From: Lysobacteraceae bacterium
GTDB lineage: Bacteria; Pseudomonadota; Gammaproteobacteria; Xanthomonadales; Xanthomonadaceae
Assembly (NCBI GenBank): GCA_028293685.1
Contig: JAQGOI010000066.1
Coordinates: 1 to 6,478, forward strand
Length of the DNA stretch: 6,478 nt
Direction of reading: 5' to 3'
Shown here: positions 1 through 6,176 of the stretch, in pieces
Layout: the number at the start of each line of letters is the position of its first letter
Numbering within the stretch: position 1 is the stretch's first letter
The notes under the pieces: generated by a model
What the model saw: the letters and a program-made list of their open reading frames with translations, nothing else
What the model was told of the DNA's origin: nothing
Database searches by the model: none
Made by a program: the position numbers and the translations under genes

Positions 1-25
1 CTCGCGGCTGAAGCCGCTCCCACAA
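1..25 (-). repeat. REP-like palindromic repeat, copy 1 (downstream of suhB)
   Basis: Read on the minus strand, this copy is GTGGGAGCGG followed by CTTCAGCCGC and GAG. The stem GCGGCT/AGCCGC closes perfectly over a two-base loop (window bases 4-9 and 12-17). It lies about 15 bases after the suhB stop, in the same sense as suhB. A nearly identical copy lies downstream of pit at 5762-5784. Short GC hairpins of this kind after a stop codon are typical REP elements and can protect or end transcripts. There is no T-tract, so I do not call it a Rho-independent terminator. The window begins inside the element's flank, so its outer limit is unknown. Confidence 0.75.
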
Positions 26-38
26 AAGCGGCGAGTGA

Positions 39-869
39 TCAGGCGAAACTCGCGGCGTATCCCGAACTGACGATCGTCTTCTGCAGGGGATCGACCAGCT
101 TGATGCCGCCAGCCACCACCTGGTGCCCGCGTGTCGGCGCGACATCCATGCGTCCGAGTGCGGCGCCGCGATAGTCGCAGACGCGGCCACCAGCCTCGCG
201 AACCAGCAGGACGCCTGCGGCGATGTCCCAGGGCTGTAGGCCTGCTTCGAAGTAACCGTCGCTGCGTCCGCACGCGACGTAAGCCAGGTCCAGCGCTGCC
301 GATCCCGTGCGGCGCACGTCTTCCGCGTCGACGAGCAACTTGCCCACGCATTCGAGCTGCGCGCCCGCCCGCGCGCGTTCACGCGGTGGAAATCCGGTGA
401 TGAGCATGGCGCCCGAAAGATCCTTGCGTTCGTTGACCCGGACACGGCGTTCGTTGAGCACCGTCCCCGAGCCACGGCTGGCCGTGAACAGCTCGTTGCG
501 CAGCGGATCGAAGACGACACCGTGCACCGGTTCGCCGTTTTCCACCAGCGCAATCGAAACGCACCAGTGCGGAAATCCATGCAGGTAATTGCTGGTGCCG
601 TCGAGTGGATCGATGACCCAGGTGAAGCGGCCACCATCGCGAACGCCCGCCTGCTTGCCGCCTTCTTCGCCCAGCACCGCGTAATCGGGGTTGGCGCGTT
701 TGAGCTCCTTGATGATCTCGGCTTCGGCGAGGCTGTCGACTTCACTGGCGTAGTCGAAGCGGTCCTTCTCGATGACATTGATGGCATCGAGCCGGTGCAT
801 ATGCCGCAGCAACACGTTGCCGCCGGCTCGGGCCGCCTTGACCATGACATTGACGGCAGGCTTTTGCAT
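39..869 (-). CDS. suhB: Inositol-1-monophosphatase family protein SuhB
   Basis: This 276-residue protein belongs to the Mg2+-dependent inositol monophosphatase family, which hydrolyses myo-inositol phosphates. In E. coli, SuhB also joins the NusA/NusB/NusE/NusG antitermination complex on rRNA transcripts, so a second regulatory role is possible here. The metal and catalytic motifs are visible: GEEGG at 67-71 (Glu68/Glu69), WVIDPLDGT at 84-92 (Asp87, Asp90) and PWDIAAG at 213-219 (Asp215). [17 protein letters not shown] at 186-202 and the C-terminal VREAGG are also SuhB-like, and the length is close to the roughly 267 residues of E. coli SuhB. I chose the ATG at 867-869 because GGAG lies 8 bases before it and the homologous N-terminus starts there. 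The frame stays open upstream to about 1289, but that extension is low-complexity shadow sequence across trmJ. The gene is divergent from trmJ, as in E. coli, and is followed by a REP-like hairpin. Confidence 0.95.
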   Translation of the reverse strand: MQKPAVNVMVKAARAGGNVLLRHMHRLDAINVIEKDRFDYASEVDSLAEAEIIKELKRANPDYAVLGEEGGKQAGVRDGGRFTWVIDPLDGTSNYLHGFPHWCVSIALVENGEPVHGVVFDPLRNELFTASRGSGTVLNERRVRVNERKDLSGAMLITGFPPRERARAGAQLECVGKLLVDAEDVRRTGSAALDLAYVACGRSDGYFEAGLQPWDIAAGVLLVREAGGRVCDYRGAALGRMDVAPTRGHQVVAGGIKLVDPLQKTIVSSGYAASFA

Positions 870-918
870 GGCGACGCACTCCGGAGCGCGGGAAGGATCA
901 ACAGGGAAAAAGAGCAGG

Positions 919-948
919 CCGGTTCGGGACCGGGCGCGGAGTTTACCA
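919..948 (-). promoter_or_regulatory. suhB leader: weak promoter candidate and small hairpin
   Basis: The 86 bases between the two divergent starts must hold at least part of the suhB and trmJ control signals. On the minus strand, bases 940-948 read TGGTAAACT, a plausible extended -10 (TGnTANANT-like). TTGGGC at 962-967 lies 16 bases further upstream, inside the trmJ start, as a poor -35. Inside the suhB leader, CCGGT/ACCGG (919-923 and 929-933) can form a five-base-pair hairpin over a five-base loop. These are weak matches read by eye in GC-rich DNA. The trmJ promoter was not identified. Confidence 0.25.
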
Positions 949-955
949 TTGCCGC

Positions 956-1780
956 ATGAGCGCCCAAGGCCCAACGCCCGCCGACACGACCCCCGACGTA
1001 CTCGCGCGCATCCGGATCGTCCTCGTCGGAACCCAGCATCCGGGCAACATCGGATCATCGGCGCGCGCCCTGAAGACGATGGGTTTGTCGCGACTGGTCC
1101 TGGTCGCGCCCGAGAAGTTTCCGCACATCGAAGCCCATGCGCTGTCTGCCGGTGCGGATGACGTGTTGGAAGCCGCCGCTGTTCATGCGTCGCTGGCCGA
1201 GGCGGTCGCCGATTGTCGACTCGTGCTCGGTTGCACGGCCCGCAGCAGGCGGGTGGCGTTGCCCGAACAGTCGCCACGCGATGCCGCATTGCGCGCTATC
1301 GGCAAGGCCGGCGAGGGCAGGGAAGTCGCGCTCGTGTTCGGTCGCGAGCGTACCGGCCTGACCAACGGAGAACTGCAGCTGTGTCACGGCGCGGTGCACA
1401 TTCCCGCCAATCCGGACTACAGCTCCCTGAACATCGCGGCTGCGGTGCAGGTGGTCGCGTATGAATTGCGCCTTGCGTTGCTGGCAGCCGACGCGTCTGT
1501 CCTGAATTCAACCATGGTCGAACCGACCGCCGTGCCGGCACCGCATGCCGCGATGGAAGGATTTTTCGCGCAACTGGCCGACACGCTCGACGCGATCGAC
1601 TTCCACAAGGGTCGCGCGCCCGAATCGGCGATGCGCAAACTGCGGCGACTGTTCATGCGTGCGGAGCCCGACGCGGCGGAGGTTCGCTTGTTGCGAGGCA
1701 TCCTTGCCGATGCGCAGCGCATGGCGCGACTGGCGTCGAGTGGAGCATCGTCCGACGACACACCTGCCGGCAGCCGGTAA
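956..1780 (+). CDS. trmJ: tRNA (cytidine/uridine-32-2'-O)-methyltransferase TrmJ
   Basis: This 274-residue SPOUT-class methyltransferase of the TrmH/SpoU superfamily would transfer a methyl group from S-adenosylmethionine to the 2'-OH of nucleotide 32 in the tRNA anticodon loop. Motif 1 is clear at 21-43, with [16 protein letters not shown] carrying the conserved Asn31 and Arg37. Motif 2 is [11 protein letters not shown] (125-135) and motif 3 is [17 protein letters not shown] (149-165), which together build the knotted SAM pocket. A helical C-terminal region (about 195-260) resembles the TrmJ tail involved in dimerisation and tRNA binding. The ATG at 956 is the only convincing start, although the nearest GGAG (938-941) is 14 bases away. 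Initiation may therefore use a weak site or a short leader. The N-terminus has about a dozen extra residues before the first beta strand. The gene is divergent from suhB, as in E. coli, and converges closely on the exoD-like gene. Confidence 0.93.
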   Translation: MSAQGPTPADTTPDVLARIRIVLVGTQHPGNIGSSARALKTMGLSRLVLVAPEKFPHIEAHALSAGADDVLEAAAVHASLAEAVADCRLVLGCTARSRRVALPEQSPRDAALRAIGKAGEGREVALVFGRERTGLTNGELQLCHGAVHIPANPDYSSLNIAAAVQVVAYELRLALLAADASVLNSTMVEPTAVPAPHAAMEGFFAQLADTLDAIDFHKGRAPESAMRKLRRLFMRAEPDAAEVRLLRGILADAQRMARLASSGASSDDTPAGSR

Positions 1781-1806
1781 CCGAACACTCGCAAACAACA
1801 CCACGG

Positions 1807-2436
1807 TTACATCAATCGGGCGATCCAACCTTCGGCGACGTGCGTCAGTGATCCAGACAGCACGCCGAACACCGCGATGGCGACGGTGCCGCCCACCCAG
1901 GCGATGAGCATCACCAGGCCGTCCTGCTCGAGCAGGGCGACCGCAAACAGCAACAGCAGCCCGCCGAAGAGATAGTTGGTCAGCGGGATCGGCAATGACA
2001 GCAGCAGGCCCAGCAGGATCAGCAACAAACCGGTCAGCACGGTCGCGAACCGATTGGACAGCAAAGCCTGCAAGCGTGGCCGCACGAGTTTCTCGAGCCG
2101 AGCCAGAAAAGGCGTCAGCTTTCGATCGAAACGGATCAGGACGCGACGGTGCGGCCCACGGTTGGCGATGAAACGCGGCAACCAGGGGCGATGCATGCCG
2201 ATGAGCAGCTGCGCACCAATCAGCATGGTCAAGGGGCCGCTGATCGCCCCGCCGATCGGGATCGGAATGAATGCAGGCAATGTCGCAATCAGCAGCAGCA
2301 TGCCGAACGCGCTGCGATCCAGCTCGGCAAGCAGCTCGCCCAGCCGCAGGATGTCCTCCGGGTCTCCGTCCACGTAGGCGTGCAGGTGCGCGCGGACGCT
2401 GCCCTCACGCGGCGAGGCGGCTCCTTCAGCCGCCAT
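1807..2436 (-). CDS. ExoD-family membrane protein (exopolysaccharide synthesis type)
   Basis: This 209-residue protein looks like the ExoD family, named after a Rhizobium gene affecting exopolysaccharide production and alkali tolerance. The biochemical role of the family is not established. A short soluble N-terminus contains LGELLAELDRSAFG (32-45), typical of ExoD. It is followed by a hydrophobic segment with the proline-rich FIPIPIGGAISGP (56-68), then the family-like HRPWLPRF (82-89) and an amphipathic basic stretch (95-128). Further membrane segments lie near 130-150, 152-168 and 172-193. The start ATG (2434-2436) overlaps the stop of the upstream CNNM gene by 11 bases, which suggests one transcript and coupled translation. 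A longer frame up to 2547 only runs through the CNNM coding region and was not used. No terminator is visible in the 26 bases separating it from convergent trmJ. The family call is from motif memory. Confidence 0.82.
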   Translation of the reverse strand: MAAEGAASPREGSVRAHLHAYVDGDPEDILRLGELLAELDRSAFGMLLLIATLPAFIPIPIGGAISGPLTMLIGAQLLIGMHRPWLPRFIANRGPHRRVLIRFDRKLTPFLARLEKLVRPRLQALLSNRFATVLTGLLLILLGLLLSLPIPLTNYLFGGLLLLFAVALLEQDGLVMLIAWVGGTVAIAVFGVLSGSLTHVAEGWIARLM

Positions 2437-3733
2437 CGTTGCGGTCGTGCCCGTTCGCCCGTTGCAGCAGCAGCTTGTCGATGCGCGGCCCGTCGAGGTC
2501 GACCACTTCGATGCGCCACCCCTCCCAGCTGAAATACTCCGCTGCATGCGGGATGCGCCCGAAATAGGCGATCACCATGCCGGCGGCCGTGTGGTAGTCG
2601 TGCTCTTCCTCGCCCGGCAGCGAGCGCCCGCCGAGCAGTTCACGCAGATCGTCGATCGGCAGCGAGCCATCGACGAGCAGGGATCCGTCCTCTCGCGCAA
2701 CGACCAACGCATCCGCGTCGGCGCTCTCGCCCGATTGCATGCGACCAAGCACCGCACCCATCAGGTCGTTCAAGGTCACCATGCCCGTGACTTCGCCGTA
2801 TTCATCGACGACCAGGGCGAGGGACTGCTGCTCCTCGCGGAAGATTTCCAGCAGCTTGAGCGCGTGCGTGGATTCGGAGACGAACACCGCCGGCCGCAAT
2901 GTACGGAAGAGGTCGGGCTGGGTTTCGTCCAGCCGATCGAGCAGGGTCTTGACCTCGAGTACGCCAAGGACATCGGTGTCGCTGTTGCGATAGACCGGGT
3001 AGCGCGAATACGGCGTCTCGCGCATGGCTGCCAGGTTTTCATGGAAGCTGGCGCCTGCGTCGAGCCAGGCGATTCGGGTGCGCGGCGTCATCATGCTGTC
3101 CGCAGTGCGATCGCCCAGGCGCATGACGCGATTCATCATGTTGCGTTCGTCGGAATCGATGAGGCCCTGCTCGTGGCTCTCGCTCACCAGCATGCGGATT
3201 TCTTCCTCGGTGATCGTCGATCCGCCGCCGGTATCCAGCCGCAGCAGGCGCATCACCGTGCGTGTGCAGAACGACAACGCCAGCACGAGTGGTTTGGCGG
3301 CCTTGGCGAAAAAATCCATCGGGTAGGCGACCGCCGACGCGATCTGCTCGGGCCTGAGCGTGCCGATGCGCTTGGGTACGAGTTCGCCCACCAGCCCGAA
3401 CAGGAACAGCATCACCAGGAACCCGGATGCAAATCCAATCTGGCTGGCGTAGCGCGCCAGCACTGGAATCTCCCGGATCGGTTCGGCGAGCTTGGCGCCC
3501 AACGATTCACCGCCGAAATAACCGATCAGCAGGCTGAGCAGGCTGATCCACAGTTGCACCGACGACAGGAAGCTTTCCGGATGCTCGGCCAGATGGAGGG
3601 CCTTGCGTGCGCCGCGACTGCTTTCGGCCATGTGCTTGAGCCGGCTCTTGCGCGAGGTCAGCACGGCCATTTCGGACATGGCGAAGAAGGCGTTGCACAG
3701 GATCAGAAGGAAGACGATCAGCAGTTGCGTCAC
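2426..3733 (-). CDS. CNNM-domain, CBS-pair CorC/HlyC-family membrane protein
   Basis: This 435-residue member of the UPF0053/CNNM family is often labelled hemolysin-like or CorC, and is linked to Mg2+/Co2+ efflux or homeostasis. It is an inner-membrane protein. Domains in order are the CNNM (DUF21) membrane domain with helices near 1-24, 52-76, 98-118 and 135-160, including the conserved GELVPKRIG (116-124). Then comes a linker with RVMRLGDRTADSMMTPR (202-218), followed by a CBS pair from about 214 to 335 with VDEYGEVTGMVTLNDL (309-324). A C-terminal CorC/HlyC domain covers about 340-427. The start is GTG at 3731-3733, supported by AGGAG eight bases upstream and by the hydrophobic first helix directly after it. 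The frame is open to 3874, but the extra residues lack homology-like character. It is first in a two-gene unit with the ExoD-like gene. The actual substrate cannot be told from sequence, and the hemolysin label is historical. Confidence 0.93.
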   Translation of the reverse strand: MTQLLIVFLLILCNAFFAMSEMAVLTSRKSRLKHMAESSRGARKALHLAEHPESFLSSVQLWISLLSLLIGYFGGESLGAKLAEPIREIPVLARYASQIGFASGFLVMLFLFGLVGELVPKRIGTLRPEQIASAVAYPMDFFAKAAKPLVLALSFCTRTVMRLLRLDTGGGSTITEEEIRMLVSESHEQGLIDSDERNMMNRVMRLGDRTADSMMTPRTRIAWLDAGASFHENLAAMRETPYSRYPVYRNSDTDVLGVLEVKTLLDRLDETQPDLFRTLRPAVFVSESTHALKLLEIFREEQQSLALVVDEYGEVTGMVTLNDLMGAVLGRMQSGESADADALVVAREDGSLLVDGSLPIDDLRELLGGRSLPGEEEHDYHTAAGMVIAYFGRIPHAAEYFSWEGWRIEVVDLDGPRIDKLLLQRANGHDRNDGG

Positions 3734-3977
3734 GCGCGCCGCTCCTGGCCGGTGGAGTCCATCGCGCGGGCAGGGCATGACGGTGTGGACGACGCCGGGT
3801 CGGCGATGCGTGCAGGCGCGGCAGGCGGGAAGGGGGCGTCGTCCATAGGCTGCGCCGGAGCGCGGGGGCATCATAACAGCCGTGCCCGGAGCCCCAGGTC
3901 GCCGTGCGGGTGGCTGGAGTAGCCGGGCGAACCGGTCATAATTCGCTCCTTCAGCTCACGCCCAACTGGACGTCATC
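3734..3977. promoter_or_regulatory. Divergent intergenic region with weak promoter candidates
   Basis: These 244 bases separate the divergent CNNM/exoD and DUF47/pit units and should carry both promoters. For the plus-strand unit, CATAAT at 3937-3942 matches a sigma-70 -10 box in five of six bases, about 35 bases before the DUF47 ATG, but I see no good -35. On the minus strand, TATGAT (complement of 3870-3875) also matches five of six, also without a clear -35, and would leave a leader of roughly 130 bases for the CNNM gene. I looked for a Pho box (direct CTGTCAT-like heptamers) and found none. I see no convincing gene in the region. Confidence 0.35.
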
Positions 3978-4604
3978 ATGTTTTCCCTGCAGACCATCTT
4001 CGGCCAAGGCAAGCAGTTCTTCTCGTTCCTCGATGACGCGGCGGTGGCCGCGCACGACAGCACCAAAGCCCTGTACGAGATGCTCAAGGCGCCGGAACGT
4101 ACGCCCGGGCTGGAAGCCTTCAAGCTGGCGCGCCAACGTGAGCGCGTGGCGTCTGACAAGATCAGCCAGGCGCTGGTCGACAGCTTTATCACGCCGATGG
4201 AGCGCGAGGACATCGAGGCGCTCGCTTCGGCGCTGTACAAGATTCCGAAACAGGTCGAGCGCTTTGCCGACCGCTATGCGCTGGCCAGGCACCGGCTCGA
4301 AGGGATCGATTTCGCGCCGCGCGCCGCGATGCTGGAACAGGCCGCCGGCGTCGTGGTGGAAATGGTGCGCGAGCTGCGCGAGATGGGGCTCGAGCGGATG
4401 AAACAGCTCAACGACCGCCTGCGCGTGCTGGAAGCCGAAGCCGACCGGCTGATCCTCGAACTGCATCGCGACATCTATTCCGGTCGACTGGATGCCAGCG
4501 AAATGTTCCTGCTCAAGGAATTCTTCGAGATCCTCGAAAAGGCCATCGATCGCTGCCGTGAAGCCGGCGTCGTCGCCTACCAGATCGTCCTGAAAAACAG
4601 CTGA
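3978..4604 (+). CDS. DUF47/PhoU-like phosphate transport accessory protein
   Basis: This 208-residue, all-helical protein belongs to the DUF47 (PhoU_div, also called Pit accessory protein) family, distant relatives of PhoU. Members are almost always encoded next to a Pit transporter and are thought to modulate it from the cytoplasmic side. Visible family features are the DDAAVAAHDS start (19-28), SFITPMEREDIEAL (69-82) and two acidic helices, EAEADRL (152-158) and EKAIDRC (187-193). The acidic helices are placed like the metal-binding motifs of PhoU-fold proteins. Length is typical for the family. The ATG at 3978 has only a weak ribosome site (TGGA about 7 bases upstream). Ten bases separate its stop from the pit start, so the two are surely co-transcribed. 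The exact regulatory action on Pit is not known from sequence. Confidence 0.92.
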   Translation: MFSLQTIFGQGKQFFSFLDDAAVAAHDSTKALYEMLKAPERTPGLEAFKLARQRERVASDKISQALVDSFITPMEREDIEALASALYKIPKQVERFADRYALARHRLEGIDFAPRAAMLEQAAGVVVEMVRELREMGLERMKQLNDRLRVLEAEADRLILELHRDIYSGRLDASEMFLLKEFFEILEKAIDRCREAGVVAYQIVLKNS

Positions 4605-4607
4605 GGA
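4602..4607 (+). promoter_or_regulatory. pit ribosome binding site overlapping the upstream stop codon
   Basis: The TGAGGA hexamer contains the DUF47 stop codon (TGA) and a Shine-Dalgarno core (GAGGA) seven bases before the pit ATG. Ribosomes ending on the first gene would sit directly on the pit initiation site, so translational coupling is likely. This site also fixes the pit start. Confidence 0.7.
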
Positions 4608-4614
4608 TCAGACC

Positions 4615-5733
4615 ATGCTGACCCTCGTGCTGGTCGTGGTGGCGACCGCGCTGCTGTTCGAATTCATCAACGGATTCCACGACACCGCCAACTCGATCGC
4701 GACGGTGGTGGCGACCAAGGTGCTGTCGCCCGCGCAGGCAGTGCTGCTTGCGGCGTTCTTCAACCTGATCGGAGCCTTCTGGGGCACGGCGGTTGCCAAG
4801 ACAATCGCATCAGGCCTGATCGACACCGACGTGATCACGGTGACCTCGCAGGTGATCCTTTGCGCGCTGATCGGCGGCATCATCTGGAACCTGTTTACGT
4901 GGTGGCGCGGAATCCCGGCATCGTCGTCGCACGCTTTGATCGGCGGCTTGTGCGGCGCGGCGCTCGCGGCGGCTCACAACAACTGGCATGTCCTGATCTG
5001 GTCGCAATCGGCCGAGGACTGGACCAAGAACAAGGGCGTGTTGTGGAAGGTTGTATTGCCGATGGTCAGCTCGCCGGTTGCGGGGTTCACCCTTGGCATC
5101 GCGATCATGGTGCTGCTGTGGGCGATCATCGGTGGGATGGCGCGCGCCGGCGGCCCGCTGGCAAGACTCGTACGGCCGCGCTGGGTCAATGCGTTCTTCA
5201 AGAAGGCGCAATTGGTTTCAGCGGCGTACATGGGCTTCGCGCACGGCACCAATGATGCGCAGAAGACGATGGGCGTCATCGCGCTTGCGCTGTTTGGCGC
5301 ACAGGCAGCCGGCGCGCTGGACCACGTACCGGCGTGGCTCGGGTTCCTGCACCCAAGCGGCGACGACAAGCACATCGACAGCTGGATCATCGCGTCCTGC
5401 GCGCTGGTGATGGCGGCCGGCACCGCGGCCGGCGGTTGGCGGATCATCAAGACGATGGGCCACAAGCTGGTCAAGCTCCATCCGATTGACGGCTTTGCCG
5501 CCGAGACGGCCTCGGCCACGATCCTGACGCTGGCCGCGCACTTCGGCATGCCGGTGTCCACGACCCACAGCATTTCCACGGCGATCATGGGCGTGGGTTT
5601 CGCCAAGAATCCGCGTCAGCTGAAGCTGACAGTGATCGAGCGGATCGTCTGGGCCTGGATCCTGACGATCCCGGCCGCAGGGCTCATCGCCTATGGCCTG
5701 CTGACCGCGTTCCAGTCGCTCGGATGGGCGTGA
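4615..5733 (+). CDS. pit: Pit-family inorganic phosphate transporter
   Basis: This 372-residue inner-membrane permease of the PHO4/PiT family is expected to import phosphate, as neutral metal-phosphate, by proton (or Na+) symport. The two inverted signature halves are both intact. The first half has FINGFHDTANSIAT (17-30, with Asp23 and Asn26) and PASSSHALIGG (101-111). The second has FAHGTNDAQKTMG (208-220) and PVSTTHSISTAIMG (313-326). About ten hydrophobic segments are visible, with a moderately polar loop near 126-145 and a cytoplasmic-type loop near 178-198. It is much shorter than E. coli PitA (about 500 residues) and fits the compact Pit type found with DUF47 partners. The start is supported by GAGGA seven bases upstream. 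The gene closes the DUF47-pit operon and is followed by a REP-like hairpin 28 bases after the stop. Substrate specificity for phosphate is inferred from family and partner. Confidence 0.94.
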   Translation: MLTLVLVVVATALLFEFINGFHDTANSIATVVATKVLSPAQAVLLAAFFNLIGAFWGTAVAKTIASGLIDTDVITVTSQVILCALIGGIIWNLFTWWRGIPASSSHALIGGLCGAALAAAHNNWHVLIWSQSAEDWTKNKGVLWKVVLPMVSSPVAGFTLGIAIMVLLWAIIGGMARAGGPLARLVRPRWVNAFFKKAQLVSAAYMGFAHGTNDAQKTMGVIALALFGAQAAGALDHVPAWLGFLHPSGDDKHIDSWIIASCALVMAAGTAAGGWRIIKTMGHKLVKLHPIDGFAAETASATILTLAAHFGMPVSTTHSISTAIMGVGFAKNPRQLKLTVIERIVWAWILTIPAAGLIAYGLLTAFQSLGWA

Positions 5734-5761
5734 GCGCAGCGCAAATCGACTCGGCTCACCC

Positions 5762-5784
5762 GTAGGAGCGGCTTCAGCCGCGAC
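5762..5784 (+). repeat. REP-like palindromic repeat, copy 2 (downstream of pit)
   Basis: This copy reads GTAGGAGCGG followed by CTTCAGCCGC and GAC. Its perfect six-base-pair stem GCGGCT/AGCCGC (5768-5773 and 5776-5781) closes over TC. It differs from copy 1 at only two or so positions. Like copy 1, it lies just after a stop codon and reads in the sense of the gene it follows. Its 3' end (CCGCGACCCCGCG) runs almost straight into the 21-base tandem array and resembles the array unit. No T-tract follows, so a role as a simple terminator is unproven. Confidence 0.8.
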
Positions 5785-5790
5785 CCCGCG

Positions 5791-6105
5791 GTCCGCATGA
5801 CACCCCGCGCCGTCAAGCGACACCTCTCGCAGGTGTCGCGATAGCTTGCGGAGGTCTCCTGATACTTGATTTGGTTGTCCCGATACCCCGCGCGGTTGTC
5901 GCGACATCTCGCCGGGTTGTCGCGATACCCCGCGAAGGTGTCCAGACACCTGATTTCGTTATCCCGACACCGCCCGCGATTATCGCGAGACCTCGCCAGG
6001 TTGTCGCGACACCTCGCGAAGGTCGCCGGATACCGGATTTGGTTATCCCGATACCGCGCGCCGTTGTCGCGACACCTCGCGAGGGTCTCCAGACACCTGG
6101 TATCC
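5791..6105. repeat. Tandem array of fifteen 21-base units with 84-base higher-order period
   Basis: Fifteen contiguous units of exactly 21 bases can be laid out starting at 5791, 5812, 5833, 5854 and so on to 6085. A typical unit is TTGTCGCGAYACC followed by YCGCGAAG. The first half is palindromic, with a core TRTC-NN-GAYA. Perfect TGTCGCGACA occurs at 5897, 6002 and 6065, GTGTC-CA-GACAC at 5938 and TATCCCGATA at 6044. Units fall into four types that recur every 84 bases. The AT-richer type ending GATTTSG recurs exactly at 5868, 5952 and 6036. Blocks 5854-5937 and 5938-6021 agree at about 68 of 84 positions by hand count, while neighbouring unit types agree at only about half. There are no unique spacers, so it is not a CRISPR. 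Two forward frames stay open, because 21 is a multiple of three, giving heptad-like peptides, but no ribosome site supports them. I do not recognise the element. It fills most of the gene-free stretch 5734-6176. Confidence 0.85.
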
Positions 6106-6142
6106 CGCTTCGCTAAGGTCTCGGATGCGTGTCTGGTATCCG
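6106..6142. repeat. Degenerate end of the 21-base array with terminal hairpin
   Basis: After 6105 the strict 21-base phase is lost. Remnants such as TATCCCG (6101-6107) and CGCTAAGGTCTC (6111-6122) look like array pieces joined by short deletions. CGGAT (6122-6126) and ATCCG (6138-6142) can pair as a stem around a GTGTCTG-containing loop. It could act as a weak bidirectional terminator between pit and the convergent gene to the right, but there is no T-tract. From 6143 to 6176 I see nothing recognisable. Confidence 0.45.
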
Positions 6143-6176
6143 ATTGCCCGGCTGGCGCAGCGGACCCGGCGGCCGC

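Noticed and set aside
870..1289. N-terminal extension of suhB on the minus strand
   Set aside because: It runs antisense through trmJ, is Arg/Pro/Cys-rich, and a good ribosome site marks the internal ATG at 867-869.
1764..1773. CTGCCGGCAG palindrome at the end of trmJ as a bidirectional terminator
   Set aside because: It is a short ten-base palindrome inside coding sequence without loop or T-tract, so it is probably chance.
2447..3922. 491-residue plus-strand open frame opposite the CNNM gene
   Set aside because: It is antisense to a clear membrane protein gene. Its product is His/Gln/Arg-rich with no domain, as expected for a shadow frame in GC-rich DNA.
3734..3977. Pho box upstream of the DUF47-pit operon
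   Set aside because: I found no pair of CTGTCAT-like direct repeats at the required spacing. Low-affinity Pit genes are often not under PhoB control.
5762..5784. Rho-independent terminator of pit
   Set aside because: The hairpin is strong but not followed by a T-run, and the same element occurs elsewhere as a repeat, so it is listed as REP-like.
5218..5949. Minus-strand 243-residue open frame across the pit 3' end and the array
   Set aside because: Most of it is antisense to pit. The repetitive N-terminal part is only the array read backwards, and no ribosome site is seen.
5791..6105. CRISPR array
   Set aside because: The units abut each other with no constant-repeat and unique-spacer pattern, the 21-base unit itself varies, and no cas genes are present.
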